IMG/VR virus record: IMGVR_UViG_3300025410_000035
Location: 1 to 43,287 of that record
DNA length: 43,287 bases
From: a virus
Reading direction: 5' to 3' (one strand)
Of the stretch, positions 19,090 to 28,052 are shown one piece after another (position 1 is the stretch's first letter; each line of letters starts with the position of its first letter). The translations under genes and the position numbers were made by a program. A model generated the notes under the pieces. That model saw nothing but the letters and a program-made list of their open reading frames with translations, did not search any database and had not been told where the DNA came from.

Positions 19090-19402
19090 AGGCCTAGATT
19101 ATTGTTTCATCTACCCTAAAGAAGATGCTCAAACAGTACACATTAAATTTTTAGAAGGACCTTACAAAGATACCGTATTCAAATACGGTAAGGTAAAGTT
19201 TAAGGAAGAAAACGACCAGGTCTATTTACTTTTTGCGTATGATGTGTTAGAATCTCCTGTAAATAAGCCAAGTAAGTTGGAGAAAGATGATGCTTTCAAA
19301 AATTATATTGGTGATTTATTAGTAAGCATTATGAGTGGAAACCTAGAACAGGATATTATTGATGAAACTGGAACAGACGATTCTCAAGAATCTAATTTAT
19401 AA
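19082..19402 (+). CDS. Hypothetical protein between uvsX and helicase
   Basis: 106 aa from ATG 19082 (GGAGGG upstream), MVEGLDYCFIYPKEDAQTVHIKF... Compact beta-rich N-terminal half and acidic tail. Overlaps both neighbours (8 nt and 41 nt). No family recognised. Confidence 0.68.
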   Translation: MVEGLDYCFIYPKEDAQTVHIKFLEGPYKDTVFKYGKVKFKEENDQVYLLFAYDVLESPVNKPSKLEKDDAFKNYIGDLLVSIMSGNLEQDIIDETGTDDSQESNL

Positions 19403-20756
19403 TGATGAATATTTGCGGAAAGTTCTCCCGTTTCTTAAACCCGAATATTTCTCTGAGAATTCCGACCGCACATTGTTCAACGAGTTACACCAATTCGTAC
19501 AAGATTACAATGGTGCGCCAACGGTTGAAGCACTTACATTGGCCATCGAAGACCGGAGAAATCTCACGAATGATGAAATGGAAAGATGCAAAGAGAGTTT
19601 ACAAGAGATTGCATCATCTACACTTGAAGGATCAGAACTTCAATGGCTTGTTGATAGGACCGAAAAGTTCTGTCAAGAGAAAGCAGTCTACAACGCAGTA
19701 TTGGGGGCAATTTCTATACTTGACGGGAAGGACAAAACTTCCGAGAAAGGTGCGATTCCCAAGATATTATCGGATGCCTTGGCTGTAAGCTTTGATAGTT
19801 CCGTAGGTCATGATTATTTGGAAAACTCGGATGAACGATATCAATTCTACCACAGACACGAAGAAAGAATCCCATTCGATTTGGAATTCTTTAACAAGAT
19901 TACAAAAGGCGGTCTTCCAGCCAAAACGCTCAACATCGCATTGGCAGGAACTGGCGTTGGTAAGTCTCTTTTTATGTGCCATGTGGCTTCTAGTTGCATG
20001 GTACTGGGTAAAAATGTACTTTACATAACAATGGAAATGGCTGAAGAAAGAATTGCGGAACGTATTGATGCAAATCTTTTGAATGTGACCGTTGATGATT
20101 TAGTGTCTATGCCTAAAGATATGTTTGATAAACGAATCAACAAACTACGTGAGAAGACTGTTGGTAAATTAATCATCAAAGAATATCCAACCGCATCGGC
20201 TTCTGTTACACACTTTAGGACACTACTCAATGAGCTCAATCTCAAAAGGTCTTTTAAGCCTGACATTATTTTCGTGGATTATCTTAATATCTGTTGTAGT
20301 TCAAGACTCAAAGCCGGAGCCAACGTCAACAGTTACACTTATGTCAAAGCTATCGCAGAAGAATTGCGAGGTCTTGCCGTTGAATTCGGACTACCAATTG
20401 TTTCTGCTACGCAAACTACAAGAAGCGGATTTAGTTCATCTGACCCAGGGTTGGAAGATACAAGCGAGTCTTTTGGTCTGCCAGCAACCGCAGACTTGAT
20501 GTTTGCTCTTATTTCATCCGAAGAACTAGAAGAAATGGGACAGATTATGGTCAAGCAATTGAAGAATCGTTACAATGATCCAACATATCTGAAACGATTC
20601 ACACTTGGCATCGACCGTTCTAAAATGAGATTGTATGACGTTGAACAATCAGCACAGCAAGGCTTGGCTGATGCTGGTCATAGTGACAAACCTATAAACA
20701 CATTCGGCAATAGAGAAAAACCTACCAAGAAGGCATTTGATGGATTTAAAGTTTGA
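19362..20756 (+). CDS. 41: Replicative DNA helicase, T4 gp41/DnaB-like
   Basis: 464 aa from ATG 19362. N-terminal helical domain, then RecA-like motor: Walker A ALAGTGVGKSLF (about 191-202), NVLYITMEMAEERIAERID, Walker B PDIIFVDYLNI, and SATQTTRSGF. Unwinds DNA 5'-3' at the fork with the primase encoded at 39600. Confidence 0.95.
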   Translation: MKLEQTILKNLIYNDEYLRKVLPFLKPEYFSENSDRTLFNELHQFVQDYNGAPTVEALTLAIEDRRNLTNDEMERCKESLQEIASSTLEGSELQWLVDRTEKFCQEKAVYNAVLGAISILDGKDKTSEKGAIPKILSDALAVSFDSSVGHDYLENSDERYQFYHRHEERIPFDLEFFNKITKGGLPAKTLNIALAGTGVGKSLFMCHVASSCMVLGKNVLYITMEMAEERIAERIDANLLNVTVDDLVSMPKDMFDKRINKLREKTVGKLIIKEYPTASASVTHFRTLLNELNLKRSFKPDIIFVDYLNICCSSRLKAGANVNSYTYVKAIAEELRGLAVEFGLPIVSATQTTRSGFSSSDPGLEDTSESFGLPATADLMFALISSEELEEMGQIMVKQLKNRYNDPTYLKRFTLGIDRSKMRLYDVEQSAQQGLADAGHSDKPINTFGNREKPTKKAFDGFKV

Positions 20757-21846
20757 TGAAGCCTTGCATTGTGCAAAGGTATTTGAAAATTATTTTGGTA
20801 ACTTCAATCGCATCGATGAATATATGAAGGATCAAAAACTCAAGTCACTTAGTGGTTTGGGTGATCCTTTGTTTCCATTGGAAGATGACTTGTTCTCCGA
20901 TTTTACGATGCATCCAAAAGATATGAATTTTGAAATCATCGAAATGCAAACTGAATCGTGGGAAAACTTGTTGAACATTACCAGTTCACACATCAACATT
21001 TCTCCTGTTGGTCGTCAGGTTAGGCTTGCTGTTAGAGAAACCAATACAGGTAAGATTGTTGGCTTCTTGAGACTTGGTTCTCCAGTTATCAACATGAAGC
21101 CTCGTAATGAAATGCTAGGTCAGGTCTTCACACAACAAAAAGAATGGGGTACTCGTTTCAATAACTCTGCTATGATGGGTTTTGTTATTGTGCCAGCACA
21201 ACCTTTCGGTTACAATTATCTTGGTGGAAAGTTACTTGCAGGTATCTGTACTAGCCATGAAGTGCGTGAAATTGTCAACAAGAAGTATGGCATGAACCTG
21301 TGCCTATTTGAAACCACAAGTCTGTATGGTTCATCTAAGACCGTGTCTCAATATGATGGCATGAAACCCTTCATTCGTTACAAAGGTTTGACCGACTCTG
21401 ATTTTATTCCTATGATGCACGGCCAAGAGTATGATGACCTAGTTGCATTTGTAAAAGATAAAGTTGGTGATATTGTAGATGAAGATGCTTCAAGTAAGAA
21501 GTTGAAAACCACAATGAAGATTATTGCCATGGTTAAAGCATCATTAAAGAGTGATAAAGACGCTTTAAGTGCATTTAATGATACAATAACAAAAGCCAAA
21601 GACTTGACCGAACAGAAACGTTACTATATCAGTGACTATGGTTTCAAGAATATGGTTGACTATGTGAACTGCAAAACTGATGTGTTGATTCCTGGTGAGA
21701 ACTATGCAAAACATAAAATGGCCAACATTGTTGAATGGTGGAGAAGTAAAGCAATCAATCGTTATGCAACACTACATAATGAAGGTCGTTTGAGAACAGA
21801 ATTGGAAGTCTGGACTTCTGGTAAGGACATTCAGATTATCAGATAA
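20740..21846 (+). CDS. DUF4338/DruA-like protein
   Basis: 368 aa; AAGAAGG before ATG 20740. Central GYNYLGGKLLAGICTSHEV... NKKYGMNLCLFETTSLYGSSKTVSQY is the kind of core seen in DUF4338 proteins, a family that includes DruA of the Druantia defence system. Proteins of this type also occur in T4-like phage replication blocks. Biochemical activity unknown; assignment by motif memory. Confidence 0.6.
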   Translation: MDLKFDEALHCAKVFENYFGNFNRIDEYMKDQKLKSLSGLGDPLFPLEDDLFSDFTMHPKDMNFEIIEMQTESWENLLNITSSHINISPVGRQVRLAVRETNTGKIVGFLRLGSPVINMKPRNEMLGQVFTQQKEWGTRFNNSAMMGFVIVPAQPFGYNYLGGKLLAGICTSHEVREIVNKKYGMNLCLFETTSLYGSSKTVSQYDGMKPFIRYKGLTDSDFIPMMHGQEYDDLVAFVKDKVGDIVDEDASSKKLKTTMKIIAMVKASLKSDKDALSAFNDTITKAKDLTEQKRYYISDYGFKNMVDYVNCKTDVLIPGENYAKHKMANIVEWWRSKAINRYATLHNEGRLRTELEVWTSGKDIQIIR

Positions 21847-21849
21847 ATA
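21842..21849 (+). promoter_or_regulatory. Late promoter-like GATAAATA
   Basis: Overlaps the stop codon of the DruA-like gene (TAA 21844-21846); 19 nt before the next ATG. Confidence 0.5.
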
Positions 21850-21867
21850 CTTCCATTTGAGGTTCAA

Positions 21868-22617
21868 ATGGCAGCTCAACAGGGTTTTCAATATGAAGAA
21901 AATGCAGCAAAGGTTTTGAAAAAGATGGGTATTGTTCCTAAAAACTTTACACCTGCTGGTGCAAGCCATGACCAACCAGACTTGATGTTGGAACACAACA
22001 AGAAAAAGTCTGGATGTGAATTGAAGATTACAGCTGCATCAGCAGGTTCTCTTGTTTTGAAATACGATACAAAAGATAAAAAGAATCCGTGGAAATTTGG
22101 TGACATTGACAAAAACGATACAGAAAAGATGTTCATCAAAGACTTGGCTGATGAGATTGGATTGTTTGATACAATTAGAAAACAATGGAAAGAGATTCCA
22201 TTCAAAAGAGAAAAAGATGAATTGTGGGAAGCCACAGCAGGTAAACTAACCAAGAAGCAAATCTATGAAAGAGATAGAGACACCTTCAAGGACATTCGAG
22301 GTGAAATTCCTGCAACAAAAATTGAACAGTATTATAACAAGAAGAAGACCTACTATGTAAACGTAGGAACACACGGATTTTATTTGATGGGTAGAAGTAA
22401 CCCATTAAAGTTAAAAGATGTACCAACTTTTGGTTCATCAGCTAAGGCAACATATCGTGCAAGAGTACAATATAAAGGAAGTGACAATTATCAATTCACT
22501 TTTGAAATGCAGTTCTCCATACCCGCTGCAAAAAAGTCACCTTACAACATAGCACCTGTCGATGGTAAAACTGTAAAGATCATCGAAAAGGATATCAACT
22601 TAAACTGTTTCGTATAA
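21868..22617 (+). CDS. Predicted PD-(D/E)XK nuclease-like protein
   Basis: 249 aa. N-terminal QGFQYEENAAKVLKKMG, then HDQPDLMLEHNKKKSGCELKI (about 34-54) fits the PD-x(n)-ExK core of restriction-endonuclease-like folds (D38, E52, K54). The remainder is lysine-rich and beta-rich. Substrate unknown. A protein with a similar lead-in (GFAYEQQFVDRLKKH) is encoded at 29228. Confidence 0.55.
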   Translation: MAAQQGFQYEENAAKVLKKMGIVPKNFTPAGASHDQPDLMLEHNKKKSGCELKITAASAGSLVLKYDTKDKKNPWKFGDIDKNDTEKMFIKDLADEIGLFDTIRKQWKEIPFKREKDELWEATAGKLTKKQIYERDRDTFKDIRGEIPATKIEQYYNKKKTYYVNVGTHGFYLMGRSNPLKLKDVPTFGSSAKATYRARVQYKGSDNYQFTFEMQFSIPAAKKSPYNIAPVDGKTVKIIEKDINLNCFV

Positions 22618-22618
22618 A

Positions 22619-22921
22619 ATGGCACTCGTAGATTTTGACAAACTCGCAAAAGAATATGCTAGCGTTAACGTTAGTGATACATTCAATTTTTCTGCTATAT
22701 CGGAAGATGAATACAAAAAAACTCTTGAAGATGCACAAAATGATGCATCAGAATTGACAGCTGAACAATATAAAGAAAAGTTGAAGAAACTTGAAGCAAT
22801 GATTGTTCCTTTCCTACACAAACTACATAGTACAGGCGATAAAGAATATATCTATTGGCCTAATCGTAAACCTGTTATTGAAAAACAAATTGAAGAAATT
22901 TTGAAACTGACTAGAGAATGA
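22619..22921 (+). CDS. Conserved hypothetical helical protein
   Basis: 100 aa, acidic and helical (MALVDFDKLAKEYASV... WPNRKPVIEKQIEEILKLTRE). I recall similar short proteins in cyanophage-like T4 relatives, without known function. Starts 1 nt after the previous stop. Confidence 0.68.
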   Translation: MALVDFDKLAKEYASVNVSDTFNFSAISEDEYKKTLEDAQNDASELTAEQYKEKLKKLEAMIVPFLHKLHSTGDKEYIYWPNRKPVIEKQIEEILKLTRE

Positions 22922-22922
22922 T

Positions 22923-23630
22923 ATGACTGCTACTGTTATTATGCCAACTACAGGTTCGCCTGAGTTGAAAGATGCTTTGACTTCGGTATTAAATCAAACT
23001 TACCCAACAACCGCATATGTTGTTGCGGATGGACCAAAGGCACATTCATCGACAAGACTGAATGTTGGTTACCATGAAAATCTATACATTTGTAATTTAC
23101 CAATCAACGTTGGTGCAAATGGTTATTATGGCCATCGTGTGTATGCCGCTTTTACACATTTGGTAAATACCAAGTATGTTCTTTACTTGGATCAAGATTG
23201 TTGGTTTGAACCAACTCACGTAGAGTCTTGCATCAAACACATAGAAGAAAACAACCTAGACTGGTCCTATTCACTCCGGAACATCATGGATAAAGATGGT
23301 AAATTCTTGACTACCGATGATTGTGAATCTCTTGGTAAATGGCCAGTTTTTAGTGGTAATTATAACCATATAGACACTAATTGCTATTGCATAAAAACTG
23401 AAGTTGCGATAAAATTGGCACAGATTTGGCACGGTGGTTGGGGACAAGATAGAGTTTGGTTACAAGCCTTGTCGCAATACTTTCCAAAATTTGATTGTAC
23501 GGGTGAATACACCGTCAATTATAGAGTTGCAGGAAATGCTGGCTCAGTAAAACCAGAATTCTTCTTGCATGGTAATGAAGTGATGAAACAGAAATATAAT
23601 GGAGTTTTCCCATGGCGAAACAAAATCTAA
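22923..23630 (+). CDS. Family 2-like glycosyltransferase
   Basis: 235 aa GT-A fold: ATVIMPTTGSPELKDALTSVLNQTY at the N-terminus and YVLYLDQDCWFE (DQD as the DxD metal motif, about residue 83). Uses a nucleotide sugar donor; acceptor unknown. First of a run of sugar-related genes overlapping by 4-19 nt. Confidence 0.82.
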   Translation: MTATVIMPTTGSPELKDALTSVLNQTYPTTAYVVADGPKAHSSTRLNVGYHENLYICNLPINVGANGYYGHRVYAAFTHLVNTKYVLYLDQDCWFEPTHVESCIKHIEENNLDWSYSLRNIMDKDGKFLTTDDCESLGKWPVFSGNYNHIDTNCYCIKTEVAIKLAQIWHGGWGQDRVWLQALSQYFPKFDCTGEYTVNYRVAGNAGSVKPEFFLHGNEVMKQKYNGVFPWRNKI

Positions 23631-24478
23631 TTATTGGTGGTTGCACCAATTACGGTATCAATGAACTAAAACCATGGGTGTTGTCTATCAATGAGACAAT
23701 GCCTAATGTGAAAAAAGTAATGTGTGTTGGTAATGCGACACAAGAAACCAGAGATTGGTTGGTTGAACAAGGCTTTGAAATTTTTCCTATGCCACAAGCC
23801 AACATTCCAGTTCATGTGTTGCGCTTCTTGTCTATCTATGAATACCTACGTCAGAATTGGGAACAGTTTGAATATGTTATCACCACTGATGTGAAAGATG
23901 TGTACTTCCAAAAAGACGCATTTAAATTCTTAGACTACCATAATGTTGGTGTCAGAGATATGCACCAATTGGTTTGTGCCTCCGAAGCACTGAAATACAA
24001 AGATGAATCTTGGGGTAACGAGAACTTATTGCAAGCCTATGGTCCATACATCCACAATCTGTTCAAAGATAATATTATCTTCAACGTTGGTGTTCTAGGT
24101 GGTTCTGCTGAATACATGAGAGACTTGGTGTTTAACATCTTCTCTAATGCAACCAATCGTCCAATTGCTATTGTTGACCAAGCCGTGTTCAACGTACTAA
24201 TCAACACACAACCATACAAAAATATTGTGTTCAAAACTTGGATGGATCATGGTTGGGCAGTTCAAGCAGGTACAGTTGCAGACCCATCTAAGATTGATGG
24301 TTTCAGACCAAATCTTTTGGAACCAGAACCAAAATTTGTTGATGGTAAAGTAGTCAACTCTAAAGGCACAGAATTTGCCATCGTACACCAATATGACCGT
24401 GTGCCAGAATGGAAGAAGTTCGTGGCTGAAAAATACGGACAAGAAGATCAATCTCAATATTTTACATATAAAGCATGA
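23612..24478 (+). CDS. Glycosyltransferase-like protein
   Basis: 288 aa; EYVITTDVKDVYFQKD (about 88-103) is a DxKDV-type donor/metal motif of GT-A-like phage and bacterial proteins; NVGVLGGSAEYMRDL and VDQAVFN follow as in GT8-like enzymes. Probably transfers sugar within the same pathway as its neighbours. Confidence 0.68.
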   Translation: MAKQNLIIGGCTNYGINELKPWVLSINETMPNVKKVMCVGNATQETRDWLVEQGFEIFPMPQANIPVHVLRFLSIYEYLRQNWEQFEYVITTDVKDVYFQKDAFKFLDYHNVGVRDMHQLVCASEALKYKDESWGNENLLQAYGPYIHNLFKDNIIFNVGVLGGSAEYMRDLVFNIFSNATNRPIAIVDQAVFNVLINTQPYKNIVFKTWMDHGWAVQAGTVADPSKIDGFRPNLLEPEPKFVDGKVVNSKGTEFAIVHQYDRVPEWKKFVAEKYGQEDQSQYFTYKA

Positions 24479-25464
24479 AAAAAATCTTATACGTAGTGCA
24501 TCGTTATGCACCATACCCTGGTGGTTCTGAAAATTATGTGCGTGATATGGCTGAAGAAACCTTATCACGTGGTCATCAAGTTGCCGTATTTGCAGGCGAA
24601 CACAAAGGTGATGTGAACGGAGTTAGAGTAACTTCAGATGTACAAATCTTTGGTGAAAAATGGGACTTGATTGTTGTTCATGGTGGTGATGTACCATTAC
24701 AAGATTTTGTTCTTACAAACATCAATAAAATCCCTTCGCCGGTTATGTTTATGTTGATTCGTCCTTCACAATCATATACCTATACTGTTGCAATGAGAGA
24801 CTGTAGTTACATTGCTTGTTCAACCGAAGAAGATTGGGAATTTGTTAGAGCCAAAGGTTATGAACATAAGTCAGTACAAGTATCACATGGCGTTGTCGGT
24901 GATAACTGTTTGGCTAATAGAAAGAAATACGAATCTTTACCTGATCTTACAGATGATACTTTCCGTAAAAGATACGATATCAAAACTAAAAACATGTTCT
25001 TGTCTTGTGGTGGTTTCTGGCCAAACAAAGCATTCCATGAACTTATCGATTGTTTTAAGAAAGCAAACCCATCAGATACAACATTAGTGTTGACTGGTTA
25101 TGATAATCGTCACGGTATCATGCCACCAGATGAGGAAAACATCAGAACATTGATGTTAGACAATCACAAAGAAGTGTATGAAGCTATTGCGGAATCAGAC
25201 CTATATATTATGCACTCACACAGTGAAGGTTTTGGTCTAGTTCTATTGGAGTCGATGGTCAACACGACTCCTTGGGCTGCAAGAAACATTGCTGGTGCTA
25301 GAGTATTGAAAGACTATGGTTTCACATATGATAATGATGAACAGTTGATTGAATATTTGAAAGATTTTAAACCTGATCTAAATCAAATTTCGGAAGGTTA
25401 TCATTTTGTATGGAAGAACCATCAAATTAAAAATACAGTTGATGGAATATTGAACGTACTATGA
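24475..25464 (+). CDS. GT4-type (GT-B) glycosyltransferase
   Basis: 329 aa. N-terminal VVHRYAPYPGGSENYVRDMAEE and C-terminal HSEGFGLVLLESMV (about 248-261; the E-x7-E signature of GT4 family enzymes). Retaining GT-B glycosyltransferase predicted. ATGA overlap with neighbours. Confidence 0.85.
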   Translation: MKKILYVVHRYAPYPGGSENYVRDMAEETLSRGHQVAVFAGEHKGDVNGVRVTSDVQIFGEKWDLIVVHGGDVPLQDFVLTNINKIPSPVMFMLIRPSQSYTYTVAMRDCSYIACSTEEDWEFVRAKGYEHKSVQVSHGVVGDNCLANRKKYESLPDLTDDTFRKRYDIKTKNMFLSCGGFWPNKAFHELIDCFKKANPSDTTLVLTGYDNRHGIMPPDEENIRTLMLDNHKEVYEAIAESDLYIMHSHSEGFGLVLLESMVNTTPWAARNIAGARVLKDYGFTYDNDEQLIEYLKDFKPDLNQISEGYHFVWKNHQIKNTVDGILNVL

Positions 25465-26834
25465 CCAAATTAGTTATCTTTGACCTTGATGGTGTGTTAC
25501 TTGATTCACGTGAATTACATTATGAAGCTTTGAATGAAGCACTTCGTAAAATCGGTGAACAATTCATAATCACCAGAGAAGAACACCTATCGACCTACGA
25601 TGGGTTAAACACCACCAAAAAACTCCAGTTGTTATCACAAAACAAAGGTTTGCCAACAGAATTGTACGACCAAGTTTGGCAAGATAAACAACAAGCAACC
25701 TTTGACTTAATTCCAAATGCACCAAAAAATCCTTCAATAAGATATATTGTAGGCCAATTAAAGTTGCATGGTTGGAAAGTTGCTGTTGCATCAAACTCAA
25801 TACGACACACAGTAAAGCTTGCATTAGCTTCTATGGGTGTATTGGAACACATTGATTACTATGTGAGTAATGAAGATGTGTTTAGAACAAAACCATATCC
25901 AGAAATGTATTGGAAATGCATGACCGCATTAGGTGCTTTACCAAAAGATACAATCATCGTTGAAGATAGTCACATTGGTCGTGAAGGTGCAATCAATTCT
26001 GGCGCAACATTATATCCAGTGAAAGATGCTTACGAATTAAATGGTATAGTGTTTATGCAATATCTCGAAAGCTTTGAGAAATCACAAACAAGTAAAAATA
26101 TACCATGGAGAAATAAAAAGATGAACGTACTTATTCCTATGGCTGGTGCAGGTTCTAGATTTGCACAAGCTGGTTATACATTCCCTAAACCATTGATTGA
26201 TGTGAATGGTAAACCAATGATTCAGGTTGTGGTTGATAACCTAAACGTTGAAGCACACTTCATTTTCTTGGTTCAAAAAGAACACTACGAGAAGTACAAT
26301 CTACAATCAGTTTTGAATTTGATTGCACCTGGATGTGATATTGTACAAGTTGATGGCTTGACAGAAGGTGCTGCATGTACTACACTATTAGCTAAAGACT
26401 TCATTAATAATGATGAACCATTGTTGATGGCTAACTCAGACCAATTCGTAGAATGGAACTCCAATGAATGTTTATATGCTTTTACTGCCGACTCAATTGA
26501 TGGTGGCATTGTCACTTTTAAGTCAACTCATCCTAAGTGGTCTTTTGCCAAAATCGGAGAAGACGGATTTGTTACAGAAGTCGCTGAGAAGAATCCTATT
26601 AGTGACATTGCTACTGTCGGTATTTACTATTGGAGCCATGGTTCTGACTACGTGAAGTATGCAGAACAGATGATTGCAAAAAATATTCGTGTCAATAACG
26701 AATACTATGTTTGTCCAGTATTCAATGAAGCTATTGCAGATGGCAAGAAATTCCGTGTGAAGAACATTAATAAAATGTGGGGTCTAGGTACTCCAGAAGA
26801 TTTACAACATTATTTGGAACACCACAAATCATGA
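25461..26834 (+). CDS. HAD phosphatase fused to sugar nucleotidylyltransferase
   Basis: 457 aa. Residues 1-215: HAD hydrolase with DLDGVLLD (D8, D10), VASNS and IVEDSHIG, beta-phosphoglucomutase-like. Residues 221-457: nucleotidylyltransferase with PMAGAGSRFAQAGYTFPKPLI and NSDQFVEW, like RfbA/GlmU-type enzymes. One polypeptide could dephosphorylate and activate sugar phosphates. An internal ATG at 26121 opens the second domain and might give a separate product. Confidence 0.83.
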   Translation: MTKLVIFDLDGVLLDSRELHYEALNEALRKIGEQFIITREEHLSTYDGLNTTKKLQLLSQNKGLPTELYDQVWQDKQQATFDLIPNAPKNPSIRYIVGQLKLHGWKVAVASNSIRHTVKLALASMGVLEHIDYYVSNEDVFRTKPYPEMYWKCMTALGALPKDTIIVEDSHIGREGAINSGATLYPVKDAYELNGIVFMQYLESFEKSQTSKNIPWRNKKMNVLIPMAGAGSRFAQAGYTFPKPLIDVNGKPMIQVVVDNLNVEAHFIFLVQKEHYEKYNLQSVLNLIAPGCDIVQVDGLTEGAACTTLLAKDFINNDEPLLMANSDQFVEWNSNECLYAFTADSIDGGIVTFKSTHPKWSFAKIGEDGFVTEVAEKNPISDIATVGIYYWSHGSDYVKYAEQMIAKNIRVNNEYYVCPVFNEAIADGKKFRVKNINKMWGLGTPEDLQHYLEHHKS

Positions 26835-27550
26835 ACGTAGCATTAGTTTTAACAGGACACTTGCGTTGTTGGGAACAAGTGTTTCCAAACACCAAAGAAA
26901 CAATCCTTGATCGTTGGAACCCAGACGTATTCATCCATTCTTGGGACGAACAAGCTTGGTGGGACCCACATAGTAAAGAAGGTTTTGTTGCAAATTCACC
27001 TGAAATTGATATCAAAGGTGTTCGTGAAGCATATAAACCTGTTTCTTTTGTAACTGAAGACTTTGAAAACTATCGTGCAGGCTTTGACCAACACGCCGAA
27101 TTATATGAAAAACACTATCATGTAAAACGTAATATCATTTCCATGTTCTATAAGATGCACAAGGGTATGGAATTGGTAAATGATTATACAGCTAGAACAG
27201 GCAAACACTACGATATGGTTATTCGTATGCGTCCTGATTTGGTGTTTAAGAATCATCTACCCAACTTTGATCCTAATAAATTCTATACTATCTTGCATAG
27301 AAACCATGTTGGCCAAGGTACAGGTGATATGTTCCAAGTCAGTAACCCATGGTTGATGACCATTTATACAAACATACTTACCGTTCTACCGCACATCTAT
27401 AAAGAAACTGGCATTTTGTGTCCACATATTGTATCAGAACACTTCTTTAAAAAGATGAACTTTCCTTGGGAAGAATTTCCAATCGAACGTATGTTGATGC
27501 ACACTCCAGCCGGTGAGTATAAACCAAAACAAGTATACGGATTTCAATGA
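26831..27550 (+). CDS. Putative glycosyltransferase-like protein
   Basis: 239 aa from ATG 26831. MNVALVLTGHLRCWEQVF at the N-terminus and YDMVIRMRPDLVF (about 130-142) are typical of a phage/cyanobacterial glycosyltransferase-like family. Embedded in the sugar gene cluster; ATGA junctions on both sides. Confidence 0.65.
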   Translation: MNVALVLTGHLRCWEQVFPNTKETILDRWNPDVFIHSWDEQAWWDPHSKEGFVANSPEIDIKGVREAYKPVSFVTEDFENYRAGFDQHAELYEKHYHVKRNIISMFYKMHKGMELVNDYTARTGKHYDMVIRMRPDLVFKNHLPNFDPNKFYTILHRNHVGQGTGDMFQVSNPWLMTIYTNILTVLPHIYKETGILCPHIVSEHFFKKMNFPWEEFPIERMLMHTPAGEYKPKQVYGFQ

Positions 27551-28005
27551 TTTATATTGCACATAGAGGCCTGATTGCAGGTCCAGACAAAGACAAAGAA
27601 AATAACCCTGAATGGATTCAAGAAGTTTTGAATAAGGGTTTTTCGGCTGAGATTGACCTATGGAGATACAACGATGAGTTAATCTTAGGTCACGATGAAC
27701 CACAATATAGAGTCTCGATAGACTTCTTACTGGCTAACCGTCAGAAGTTGTGGATACATGCAAAAGATATTGATGCATTAGAGTATCTGTCCACTGGTCA
27801 AGGTCTAAACTACTTCTGGCACGACAAAGACGACTACACCATTACTAGCTATGGTTATATTTGGGCTTATCCAGGTAAGAAAGTACCTTCAATGGGTATT
27901 TGCGTACAACCGGAATGGGACAGCAATTTTGACCCTACGAACTTTAAACCTAAATGCATAGGTATTTGTTCAAAACATGTCGGACTACTAGCCGAATATA
28001 ACTAA
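27547..28005 (+). CDS. GDPD/PI-PLC-like TIM-barrel fragment
   Basis: 152 aa. IAHRGL (residues 4-9), AEIDLW (34-39) and LGHDEP (47-52) match the active-site motifs of glycerophosphodiester phosphodiesterases, but the protein is much shorter than the usual ~240 aa, so only part of the barrel may be present. May act in glycan or lipid head-group chemistry with its neighbours. Confidence 0.68.
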   Translation: MIYIAHRGLIAGPDKDKENNPEWIQEVLNKGFSAEIDLWRYNDELILGHDEPQYRVSIDFLLANRQKLWIHAKDIDALEYLSTGQGLNYFWHDKDDYTITSYGYIWAYPGKKVPSMGICVQPEWDSNFDPTNFKPKCIGICSKHVGLLAEYN

Positions 28006-28008
28006 ATA
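28002..28008 (+). promoter_or_regulatory. Late promoter-like CTAAATA
   Basis: Weak match to the late consensus, overlapping the GDPD-like stop codon; about 45 nt before the next gene. Confidence 0.3.
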
Positions 28009-28052
28009 GTCCTTAGGTACAACCATAGTGTGTTGCATTTCTAAAGGTATTC

